Shown: positions 24,316-33,962 of the stretch, in pieces
Layout: each line of letters starts with the position of its first letter
Numbering within the stretch: position 1 is the stretch's first letter
Source of the DNA: Piliocolobus tephrosceles
Taxonomy: Eukaryota > Chordata > Mammalia > Primates > Cercopithecidae
DNA: 64,000 nucleotides
Reading direction: 5' to 3'
Assembly (NCBI RefSeq): GCF_002776525.5
Contig: NC_045441.1
Coordinates: 85,641,215-85,705,214, forward strand
Notes under the pieces: model-generated
Told to the model about the DNA's origin: nothing
What the model saw: the letters and a program-made list of their open reading frames with translations, nothing else
Databases searched by the model: none
Made by a program: the position numbers and the translations under genes

Positions 24316-27300
24316 TATTATTAGTTTTGTCACCTCACAGCATACAACACTGTCTGCACAAGGCATCAAAATATATACATACATTTAAAATCCTAAATAT
24401 GAATACATGTGTTAAATGAAGGAACAGACTGTTTCATTTGGTTGATGATTCTGGTAACATTTTCTCAAAAATTTCAAGTTTGATTTTTGCAGCACTCTCA
24501 ACTTTACACATGTTTGTGAAACTTTGAGAACATTTTTTTTTGTGTTCCCACTGCATGTCCTATATTTTGTTTTGGTCAAAATAGGTAATTAATAAATATT
24601 TATTGACTAATTGTTTCCCTATTAGCTACCTTTTCTTTCTGATGGTAGATTCTTTCTTAGAGGAATCTTCTCAAATTTTATACTTTGAATATTCCCATGC
24701 TACATATATAAGTTGTAAGTTTTTTTTCCAAACTATGTATCTAGCATCATGGTTTTGAATTATTTATCTGTTTAGATACCTGTACCCTTTCAACTGAATT
24801 TGCGAATGTGTGTGTGTGTGTAGTTGTACAGTCAATGATAGTGAAGTAGTGAAGTAAATCTGATAAGGAATTAAAGATCAGAGTTACTTTGGGCTTTTTG
24901 TGGAGGTGCCTTCTCTATATATAGCTTTATTTTCAAACTGGTGCCTTAATCTATGCCTACGTAGATTATATCAGAATGTTTTCCAAGTTTATTTCTCTCT
25001 TTAAAGTACAGTGTACAATTTCCAGTTGCATAAAAAGATTGCTCAATTTGATGAGGAAATATTTATTCTGTGTAGGCACAGATTCTTTGGATGTCTTGCT
25101 ATTCCAGAGAGAAGCTATAGGTATATTAATGGCCTACATTTTCTATACCAAGAAAATTGATTTTCCTTTTGTTTCTAAGGAAAATCATTTTGAGGTTGCT
25201 CACCACTATGTGATGAATAGCACTATAAAAATACTTTGGGACCTCAGGAGGGAGAGTACTTGTTTAAAAATTATTTATTTCATGCAGTCTAATTTTATTT
25301 GTTTAAAAATATATTAAGTTTTAGAAAGTTGTCTCCTCATTGATTCTTTAACCTAATCCACACGAGTGTTTCTATAAACCATTGAAAGCTCAACAAGCAG
25401 TAAGTAAGACAGCACTAAATGGTGTTTTTAGATGCTGATTCACCTCCCTCTTAGTTTTATATTTTCTTGACTTGCTAAGTGTAACCTAGGAACTTATTTC
25501 CTGATTTATATCATTTACTCCTCTACTGTCTAGCAGAACTTGTATTTCAATGCCTGGAACTTGGAGAAACAATTGAGTGGGATGGTGAGTCTACCAAGAT
25601 ATTTGCTTAAGAATCTTAAAGAAGCCTACACACGGATGTCTTGGAACAAGATTTTAAGTGAACAAAGTGAAAACCTGTTTTTTTATGTGTTTTTTTTTAG
25701 GCTTTACTATTTTTAAAGTAACCTTCACATATGGTACCTCCATATATATCGAAATACATTCCACATTGATATATGCATGATGTAAGCTTACTTTTCATAA
25801 TGCAGCACGGTGAATAATTTGGCCTTAATTCTACTGGGTTTTTCAGATTGTTTCAGTATAAAGGGGCTATTGCCAATTCTAACAGAATTACTATGTTGTG
25901 TTAACATACACATCTAAACTATGTACACTATTACATTCCTAGCACATTCTATTAATTATGGAAATCACTTTCATTTCAATAGTGGAATTTACATGACAAT
26001 AGCTTCTGGGGTTCAGTGGAGCATCGGACCAGCATGTCACAAAATTCCCTTGTAGTGTGGGCATTAACAGGGTTCTGTTGCAAACAAATTTGCAATGGAA
26101 ATGTCTTATAATGTGCATCCACATAGAAATTACTCAGAAGGTATCACCTTAATATTCACATAGGTCATTAATGTCAGAGAAGGTAATTTCTTAACTCTTG
26201 CATTAGTAAATTATTAGGAACATAGTTATACACATATGTAAGTGTGTAAAAAATGTCTTAAACATTTAGCAAAGATGTCTGGAAATAGAATTGCCATCTT
26301 TGTGTTCTCTCCTGTAACTGTGTGAAGCTTTTGTATTTTATAAGTCTTAGAGAAATGTTGGAGGAAGAATCGGAATCAGACAAGAGGATGAACTAGTCCA
26401 GAAGGCTTATAATAGGAATTAAGTAACAAGATAAAATAGAATCAGGGGAAAATTAAGCTGAATATCACAACAAAGTTCTTAATAGAGAGAACCATTAGAC
26501 TGTGAAATAGTCTTTCAAAGACTCTGGAAGAAGTCATTACGTGATCCATTTAAAGTCAGACTGGACTGAAGTACTCCAAAATAGAGTAGCCTATGGGGAC
26601 CAAGCCTACATTAGAAGTAGAAGGAGGGGTATGAGCTAATCGTTTTTGTCGTCTCAGTGATTACTATGATGATACTCATTTTATGTGTTCAGACTTGGTA
26701 GATAATCTTCTATCATTTTATGCTCCTTCTCGGGAGCAATTTCAACAAATTCATCTAATACAGTATTGGATCCCTTTAGTGGCGTCTCAAAAGATGTGAG
26801 AATGCACAATAAACTCAGTTTAAAATAGCAAAGTGAGACAACTGTGAGTAAACACGTACTTCTTGTTTTTGAGAATTACTCCTGGAGCAAACAAGTCTCA
26901 CGCTGGAACTTTGGCCACATTCCAATGTGCGTAACTGAATCCTGCCCTCCTTGTTTTACAATAGTGATTAGGTATTAATTTTAATTTCTTTTGTTTAGTG
27001 GAATATTGAGATGTTTAGTGCTGGAAAACAAATGGAAAATTCACCCCCAAGCCAATGTGCTACATTTTGGCGGGAGGTAGCTAGTATCCTGGAAAAACAT
27101 CATGTTTCATTTTGTGACTGATCACTATTAGAAGAATGGACAAGAAAGACAACGGTTTTATTTGAAAAAAAAAAAAAAAAAAAAAGATAGTTTTACATGA
27201 AATAAAAATGAGGAAAATGTACCCAGGGAGGTTGTAAAAATGTTATTGCTGAGAGTCTTTCAAAATAAGACCATCTTCACTTGTGTGATTCCAGCTAACA

Positions 27301-28879
27301 ACCTGTCACAGAGAAGTGAAGCAGTGACCTTTTGACAATTATCCCTATTTTATTAAATACAAATATTAATTTCAACTTAAACATAAAGATCAATCAATTT
27401 TATGTTATAGTTGCATTTATTCAACTTAGCAATTTTAATTGCAGTGACATAAAATCCAAGATGAGATTATCATTTTGATATGTGTAATTGTGGGGTATTA
27501 TCATCTGATTTATACTCCTTTTCACATGTATACCACAACTTTTTAAAAAGTCCATTGTACAAAAATGAGTGGGTCACAGAGTATATTTTAGTTATTTATA
27601 ATATTTTTTGTTTGTGTGGCTTTCCACACATTTTGTTACTGATCATATATTCCTGAAGTTTGAAAAATACCATTCAGTTTAAATAAATAGAAAGGTATCT
27701 GTGTCCTTCAAACTCCAAAGTGTGTGGCCTATTCATTGTACTGGCATGATTTTCTATGATTTAGGTTTCATATTTCATTGGTAAGAGCCTAACTCATAAA
27801 ACTACAGTTTTATACCTAAATATATAATATCTAGGAGCAGGTGGGGTTTCAATGCTAAAAGGTATTGTTGCCATATTCTTTTTCATCTAATAAAGGTAGA
27901 TATTCTGGAATTTCATTGTTTTATTTGTTAAAGTATAGGTTTCAAGACTTTCTTTCCTCATTTTCCATCCTGAGCTCCTGTGTTACTCTGAACATAAGAT
28001 AGCCTTTGGGCATATTTATTCAAAATATCTATGTACTACTGCTGGGTGATCAAAACCCAATAGGATGGACAGCTAAAGTCTACAGGTGTGAGAAATCTTT
28101 GTAAATATAAAAGATTTTATATTTAAAATCAACCCACTGTGAAAGGAAAAATATTACAATAATTTCTGGTGTACAATAGCTTCCAAATATATTCAAATTC
28201 TCTTGGGCTGTTTTTAGAAACAAGGTACATAGGAATATAGAATCATAATTATTCATTAGAGTGTCTTAAGCATCTTTGGTAGGAACTGTTATCCATAGTT
28301 TAGCATAGTGGCAATGTAGATTATTTTAGTAATGCCTATATTGAATATACTTCTGCAAACAATTAGAATTCAGAGAAGAATCTTAAAATGTGTGATCAGA
28401 TAAACCAAAGCAGGCTCCACCCCCCAACCTCCCCTCCACCCACCACAAAGAAACATACTGTAGCTCTGCTGGACAGTTCTAAGAAATTCAAGGAAAGAAA
28501 CTCTAAGGAATTATTGTTGGTACTTAACTCACACCTACCTCAACTCACATTAACTTCAACTTTGAATATTCCAATATGTACCTACATATAGACCCAAAAC
28601 ATATCTATTACTATTCAGATAATAGTAGAAATATTTTATAAGCAAATTAGTTGAGTCCTTAACCAAAGATCTTTAGAGGTGCACAGTTTTATTTGTTTTT
28701 TTAAAATTTACAATATCTAAAATACTTAAAGTGGGAGAATGCTTCCTTAATATGTTTACCTGAAAGTGTTATACCTTTGAGAATTGTCCACCTTTGATAA
28801 CCCAAGGAATAACTAGAAAGAAATTTAAATGAAATCCTTAAGAAACAAGCTTATTGGATATATCACCTAGTCTATTTTT
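24316..28879. other. Unassigned AT-rich intergenic DNA
   Basis: About 4.5 kb with no gene and little nameable repeat. A short L2-like 3' end may lie at 24555-24612. A poly(A) run of about 22 lies at 27163-27184. The 113-codon plus frame at 24976-25317 is AT-rich and unsupported. The scarcity of young repeats upstream of the CpG-rich block is notable but may be chance. Confidence 0.45.
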
Positions 28880-29566
28880 GGATCGCAAATCTCCCGCCCT
28901 CTCTGAGTTATCTCACTGTCAGATAAGAAAATGGAACAGGACTGATGAAAAGATATGCTCCCTGTCTGGCTTTTCGATTTTTCACTCAAGTCAAAAGGAG
29001 CAAAGGGCAGCTAGTTAAGGCTCCTTTCCAACCATGCTCCCGGGAGGGCAAACCTCTGGCAGCCTCCGGCTTCGGAGCTTATCCGGGCTGCATGGACCAG
29101 GTCCTGCTGACCGTTGCCCACCTCTGTCGGCAACCTCCACACCCACATGAAACCGCCCGTGTGTCAGCCAGTCATCGCACGGATTCCTGTGCACAAAGCC
29201 TTAGGGAGCCCCCAAACAGAAACAAAATCTGAGCCCAGAGCTGAGATGGAGGTGGTTAGCTGATGAGACTGGTCTCTCTGGGGGTCTGCCAGTGCTAGTT
29301 CGTCCCTTCGCCTCCGGCACCCTGGCCACAGATCTATGCCCTGAAATCTCCCTCCTCCCAGACACAGACGTGGGTGCACACACACAGACTCTCATGCACA
29401 CCCACATCGCCTCTGCCCTACACCCTTCCCACTCCAGGCAGGACTGTAGGGACTGGTCCATGCTCTGCCTCAACTTTCCCGGCTGCGCCTGCCCCACGCG
29501 GCACCCGAGCGTCCGCGCCTTGGCTGGGCGCCCTCCAGAGGGGCACGTCCTCCTCTGGCCCCTTAC

Positions 29567-29650
29567 CTCACACCGACAACTCCTGGCAGGAACTGGAGCT
29601 GACCGTGGTGGCAGCAGCGGCGGTGAGCCTGCACCCGGGCTCTGGCTCAT
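29567..29650 (-). CDS. Hypothetical minus-strand first coding exon
   Basis: On the minus strand an ATG at 29650-29648 has an A at position -3 (context 'accaaccatga') and opens a frame of 28 codons, beginning MSQSPGAGSPPLLPP and ending RSCRCE. This runs exactly to a good splice donor: the exon ends GAG and is followed by 'gtaagg' (29566-29561), with no base left over. The location inside the CpG block suits a first exon. I recognise no protein family in these residues, which are proline- and serine-rich. If the donor is not used the frame continues to 29201 with no identifiable domain. It could equally be untranslated or pure chance. Confidence 0.25.
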
Positions 29651-30160
29651 GGTTGGTCCTCCTCATCCGACACAAAAGAGGTAGCTTGCTGGCTTTGTCC
29701 TTTCCAGTTCCAAGGGAGAACTTATTTTGCCCTCGAAATGGCCAACTTGTGCGCGCAGCTTCCTGTCACAGTGCCCCCTGCCCCCGCCCCCTCCCGGCTG
29801 CACGCTGGACCACTGCCCGGTGGCAGAGCATCCAGGCATTCGAGTCAGTGGGGAGTGGGAAAACGGAGGGGTGGAGTAGAAGAGATGGAGGAGGTTGGGG
29901 AAAGGGGGGACCCAGTGGTCTTCCGCGGAGGGGAGGGGAGCACTTCCCAGCCGAGTCCCCTCCTCCTCTTATCAGACAAACCCACTTCCTAGGCGCGGAA
30001 GCAACTTTCCTTCACCTTGACCAGGCTGAAGCAGTCACATCTATTTGGGACTCTCGGCAGAAGCACGGACCTCCTGGCATCCTCTCCTTTTCATTCTTTC
30101 CTCCTTCTCTCATTCTTCTTTTCCCTCTCCCCCTCCCCCACTCTCCCCCATCCACCCTCC

Positions 30161-30168
30161 TTTTATAA
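30161..30168 (+). promoter_or_regulatory. TATA-like box
   Basis: 'ttttataa' follows a long pyrimidine tract (about 30082-30160) and lies about 25 bp before an initiator-like 'tcttcagt' at 30184. A spacing of 25-30 bp is usual for Pol II TATA promoters. Motif-only call. Confidence 0.45.
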
Positions 30169-30189
30169 GGGTATATCTGCAGAGTCTTC

Positions 30190-30387
30190 AGTGAGCCAGG
30201 GTACCTAAACAAGAGGATTTTTATATGAAAAGCCAAGGTAGCTTTGCCGACTGCTTTGCCTCACTCTGAAGTCCTTAGGCAGTGCATGCAAAGGTCGGTG
30301 AATTTCCGAGTGGGGTGAAGGGGCATGGGGAGGTAAGGAGGGTGGCGGCTCCAACTTTAAAGCTCTGCTAGAGCACTTGGCTTTCAG
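30190..30387 (+). other. Putative non-coding first exon
   Basis: If the TATA-like box at 30161 is used, transcription would begin near 30190. A very good splice donor, 'tttcag' then 'gtgagtagg', ends the exon at 30387 with the intron starting at 30388. The predicted exon of about 200 bp has no long plus-strand frame, so it would be 5' untranslated sequence, with the protein starting in a later exon outside or far along the window. No matching acceptor or coding exon was identified downstream. Confidence 0.35.
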
Positions 30388-30616
30388 GTGAGTAGGGGCT
30401 AACAGTCAGTCCTTAGAAGAACTGCCCTGTGGTCCCTGGGCAGGGGGCTGACCGCATGCCAGAGGGGACTAGGAGAGCGGGAACAGAGAGGGAGTGTGAG
30501 AGCCAGGGAGGTCGGTGCGCAGCTCAGCCCTACTCGCGACTCAGCTACACACTGCGAGCCCCTGGAGAGGGTTTGTGCAGAACAATCTCTCGGTCAGGCG
30601 GGAGGGAGACGCTCCT

Positions 30617-30630
30617 GTTTCCTAGCAACC
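30617..30630. promoter_or_regulatory. RFX-type X-box
   Basis: 'gtttcctagcaacc' fits the imperfect inverted repeat bound by RFX factors (GTnnCC followed by RGYAAC). It lies in the CpG-rich block about 230 bp after the putative donor and 45 bp before an inverted CCAAT. Such X-boxes are typical of ciliary and MHC class II promoters, but the match alone does not show function. Confidence 0.45.
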
Positions 30631-30770
30631 CTTATCAATCTTCTTTCTCTGAAGGAATTCGATTGGACAGCCCCTGGAGAGAAGCCACGCCCATCCAGGA
30701 ATGCTGGGCTGCTGCTTTTTCGCATTCTCCCAAATTTCTTGGGTGGAATAAGATTATAGGGGACTGCTGA

Positions 30771-32009
30771 ATTATCTTATCCTTTTGTGCTACCACCTCG
30801 ACTTCTTAAAGCCACCCGCAGCACCCCCTCATTAGTCCTTCTCTAGTCCTACTATGGTTGTCAGATACAGTCAATGTTTCCTACAGAACCTCTTCTTTCT
30901 TCTTAAAATTAAATAAATAAATAGGAACCTTAAATCGATGACGTAGGCACAAAAGAGAAAAAGGCACGTGGAAATAGCTTTAATAGGCTGCAAGCTACAG
31001 ATAAAATCCTAAAGGTAAAATTCCAGGCGTCTCTCTATGTCTAGAAACACACACTGTTTAATTTCCAAATTGAAACTTCATTAATTTTTGTACTCTAATA
31101 TACAAACTTTGTATTAACCAAGGACTGAATTATATGAAGCCAGACACAATTAAATGTAATGCTTTAAATGCTACACTTAGTCTTTAATATTTAATGTTTA
31201 ATGTTGTTTAACAATTGCTGTTTTTGTAACCTAGCCAGAACTTTTAAACTACAGAAATAGTTTTACCTACTGATTCTCTTAGAGGGATAGCAATATTTAA
31301 AAGACACATGTGCTTATATATATATATTTCATTGTGAACTGCACTAAATCCAGAAATTTGAATACATTAAAAATTAAAGTGTTATTATATAGTAAAATGC
31401 TAAAAATTTAGAAGTCCCCCTTTCAACATTATTCTTTCTGGAATGGAATAGCATTGACCACATACAAGCATAATTCCTCCTCTTTGTGTTTCATTAGTAT
31501 TTTCTAGCATGTATTGTTCACCAGAAGATATTTATAGGAATTTAATTTTAATTTTAAGAATTTATTTAATTTTAACAATGTCTGCCCAATAGACAACTGT
31601 ATATCAAGTGGCAATTACATGAACCTGAGGAAGATAAAGATTTATACACTGCAGGGCTTCAGATCCTTATGAAGCTGTGTGGGTAGGTTTTGGTCTCTTT
31701 CAGAACGTTCCAGAAGACATCATTTTGCACTTCCATGACCTTATCAGAATTAGCTGGGATTGAGAGAAGCAGAAGAGAGCTGTTGTTTTTGTCTCACACA
31801 CACAAAAGTAGCTAATGTTTGCACAAAGGAAAGTGCTGATAAACTGCATCTCCATAGTCTGTATCTAGCTGTTAACTAAGGCTTGTGGTGAGTAGAGGCT
31901 GAAATGCTGAGGCAAATTATCAACCTGTTATCAGATATGGCCTGATGAGACACTTGTTTCCTCTCCCACACTATGCCATACACACAAAGAAATGAAGGAA
32001 AGGACTGCT
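30771..32009. other. Unassigned AT-rich DNA downstream of the CpG block
   Basis: No coding exon or named repeat. Contains a short AAAT run near 30910 and a TA run near 31314. If the 30388 donor is real, this is first-intron sequence. Confidence 0.45.
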
Positions 32010-32215
32010 CAGCCTGGTAGAAACAGATTACCTCAATGTGAATCCTAAATTTTCATCACTTCCTAACTGTGTGAACTTGGGCAAGTTTCTTAACCTCCTT
32101 ACATCTCAGTTTCATCATCTGTAAAATGGGAATAACAATTGGTCATACCTCAGAATTATTTTGAGGAGTAGTAAATCCATGTAAGCAGCATATAAATATT
32201 AGTTACTATTATAAA
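32010..32215 (+). mobile_element. MIR SINE
   Basis: Clear MIR: 'cttcctaactgtgtgaactt', 'gggcaagtttcttaacctcc', 'ttcatcatctgtaaaatggg', 'aataacaattggtcatacct', ending 'ataaatattagttactatta'. Confidence 0.9.
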
Positions 32216-32349
32216 TCCTTGGTTTATATAATAGTTAACTGATGGTATTTTAATTGTTGAGCATATTTAATTGAAAGCAATTAGTCTTCACTGTTTAAAT
32301 TCGTCATTGATTGGGAATATAGATTAGCTTTTAATGTTTATTTGTTGGG

Positions 32350-32379
32350 GTGTGTGTGTGTGTGTGTGTTTGTGTTTGA
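32350..32379. repeat. (TG)n microsatellite
   Basis: About ten TG units plus a TTTG interruption. Confidence 0.9.
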
Positions 32380-32743
32380 GTTACTTTTAAAAGCCTCAAG
32401 AGATAGGTCTAAATAAAAACCTCTGACTAAATAACATGTCAATTAAGAGATTACATTCTCTCTCTCTTCACACCCTCCCCAAGTATTCTAGCTGGGCTCC
32501 ATTTCTAAACAATCCTAGTTCCTTCTCTTAATTACATCTGATGTGGAAAGTTTGTCAAATGTTTTTCAAGTGAGACACATGTATTTGGTCATCTGGATCA
32601 CCCTTGTAGTTCATATTTGTATTAGTTTGTCTAAACTTCACTAATTCATCTATATTTGTTTGAATGACTAAATATGTTTTCTTAGGACCCTTTATCATTA
32701 ACACTTGGACTTCTTTATAGTGATTTTTAAAATATGGCCTGTA

Positions 32744-32955
32744 GGCTGGGTGAAGTGGCTCATGCATGTAATCCCAACAATTTGGGAAGCTGAGGTGGGT
32801 GGATCACCTGAGGCCAGGAAGTTGGGACCAGCCTGGCAAACATGGTGAAACCCCCTCTCTATTACAAATACAAAAAATTAGCCGAGCATGTGGCAGGTGC
32901 CTGTAATCCCAGCTATTAGGGAGTCCAAGGCAGGAGAATCACTTGAACCCTGGAG
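32744..32955 (+). mobile_element. Alu, right part lost in an assembly gap
   Basis: Left arm, middle A-rich region and the start of the right arm, from 'ggctgggtgaagtggctcat' to 'cacttgaaccctggag', where the run of N begins. The missing right-arm end and tail (about 90 bp plus tail) must lie inside the gap. Confidence 0.95.
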
Positions 32956-33355
32956 NNNNNNNNNNNNNNNNNNNNNNNNNNNNNNNNNNNNNNNNNNNNN
33001 NNNNNNNNNNNNNNNNNNNNNNNNNNNNNNNNNNNNNNNNNNNNNNNNNNNNNNNNNNNNNNNNNNNNNNNNNNNNNNNNNNNNNNNNNNNNNNNNNNNN
33101 NNNNNNNNNNNNNNNNNNNNNNNNNNNNNNNNNNNNNNNNNNNNNNNNNNNNNNNNNNNNNNNNNNNNNNNNNNNNNNNNNNNNNNNNNNNNNNNNNNNN
33201 NNNNNNNNNNNNNNNNNNNNNNNNNNNNNNNNNNNNNNNNNNNNNNNNNNNNNNNNNNNNNNNNNNNNNNNNNNNNNNNNNNNNNNNNNNNNNNNNNNNN
33301 NNNNNNNNNNNNNNNNNNNNNNNNNNNNNNNNNNNNNNNNNNNNNNNNNNNNNNN
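32956..33355. other. Assembly gap of 400 N
   Basis: Exactly 400 unknown bases. The round number suggests an estimated or arbitrary gap size. It joins the middle of an Alu to the middle of an L1 ORF2 3' end, so it falls entirely in repeats. Any reading frame crossing it is meaningless. Confidence 1.
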
Positions 33356-33752
33356 AAAATGTGGCACATATACACCATGGAATACTATGCAGCCATAAAA
33401 AACGATGAGTTTGCGTCCTTTGTAGGGACATGGATGCAGCTGGAAACCATCATTCTTAGCAAACTATCACAAGAAGAGAAAACCAAACACCGCATGTTCT
33501 CACTCATAGGTGGGAACTGAACAATGAGCTCACTTGGACTCGGGAAGGGGAACATCACACACTGGGGCCTATCATGGGGAGGGGGGAGGGGGGAGGGATT
33601 GCATTGGGGAGTTATACCTGATATAAATGATGAATTGATGGGTGCTGACGAGTTGATGGGTGCAGCACACCAACATGGCACATGTATACATATGTAACCT
33701 GCACGTTATGCACATGTACCCTAGAACTTAAAGTATAATAATAAAAAAAAAA
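33356..33752 (+). mobile_element. Young L1 (L1PA-like) 3' end with poly(A)
   Basis: The plus frame right after the gap encodes the intact C-terminus of L1 ORF2 protein, with 'MEYYAAIKNDEFASF', then 'HRMFSLIGGN' and a stop at 33520. This is followed by the L1PA 3' UTR: a guanine-rich run at 33574-33598, 'ggtgcagcacaccaacatgg', 'cacatgtatacatatgtaac', 'catgtaccctagaacttaaa' and a short A tail. Low divergence from the L1PA pattern marks it as one of the younger LINEs here. The 5' part is in or before the gap. Confidence 0.95.
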
Positions 33753-33835
33753 GAAAACCTCCAGTTTGCTTCAGAGATCAATTTTATTGTTGGTTTCTAC
33801 TACCAGTCAGGAATGAACTGTTATTTTGCTCACAT
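33753..33835. other. Short spacer
   Basis: Sequence between the L1 tail and a possible DNA transposon; nothing seen. Confidence 0.5.
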
Positions 33836-33962
33836 AGGGTGATCAGGCATTCAGTTTATGCAGAACAGTTCTGGTTTGCATCTGTTGTCTGAATGTATTC
33901 ACAGTCTTCATTTTATTTCTCAAAGTGTCTGGTTTGGTCATTAAATTATATGGCTACCTAAA
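33836..33962 (+). mobile_element. Possible short DNA transposon fragment
   Basis: Starts 'agggtgatcaggcattcagt' and ends near 'aaattatatggctacct', with internal 'agttctggtttgcatctgtt' and 'tcaaagtgtctggtttgg'. This resembles a small mammalian element whose ends read AGGGTGACCA and TGGTCACCCT. I am not sure of the family name, and the match is from memory only. Confidence 0.4.

Larger units (their letters stand above)
28880..30770. promoter_or_regulatory. CpG-island-like promoter block
   Basis: The only GC-rich, CpG-rich stretch in the window, with many CpG dinucleotides from about 29035 to 30000 ('cccgagcgtccgcgcc' near 29505, 'gtgcgcgcag' near 29750, 'ttccgcggagg' near 29920) and again at 30520-30620. 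Vertebrate genomes lose CpGs through methylation, so such a block usually marks a promoter unmethylated in the germ line. Visible motifs: GC boxes ('cccccgcccc' near 29782), GATA sites ('cttatcag' near 29968, 'cagataag' near 28919), ETS-type 'acttcct' near 29983, a TATA-like box at 30161, an X-box at 30617 and an inverted CCAAT ('attgg') at 30662. Splice donors lie on both strands. I cannot name the gene. Long overlapping frames here, including one of 264 codons at 29374-30168, reflect few stop codons in GC-rich DNA. Confidence 0.75.

Noticed and set aside
29615..29630. Plus-strand donor 'gcg|gtgagc'
   Set aside because: The exon side is weak and no plus-strand exon structure fits. The opposite-strand reading is more coherent.
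29374..30168. 264-codon plus-strand open frame in the CpG block
   Set aside because: Other frames overlap it on both strands, the composition is low-complexity Pro/Ser/Leu from a pyrimidine tract, and no domain is seen. Long frames are expected where AT-rich stop codons are rare.
32878..33520. Frames of 140-210 codons spanning the N run
   Set aside because: The unknown bases are read as X. Only the L1 ORF2 C-terminus after 33355 is real.
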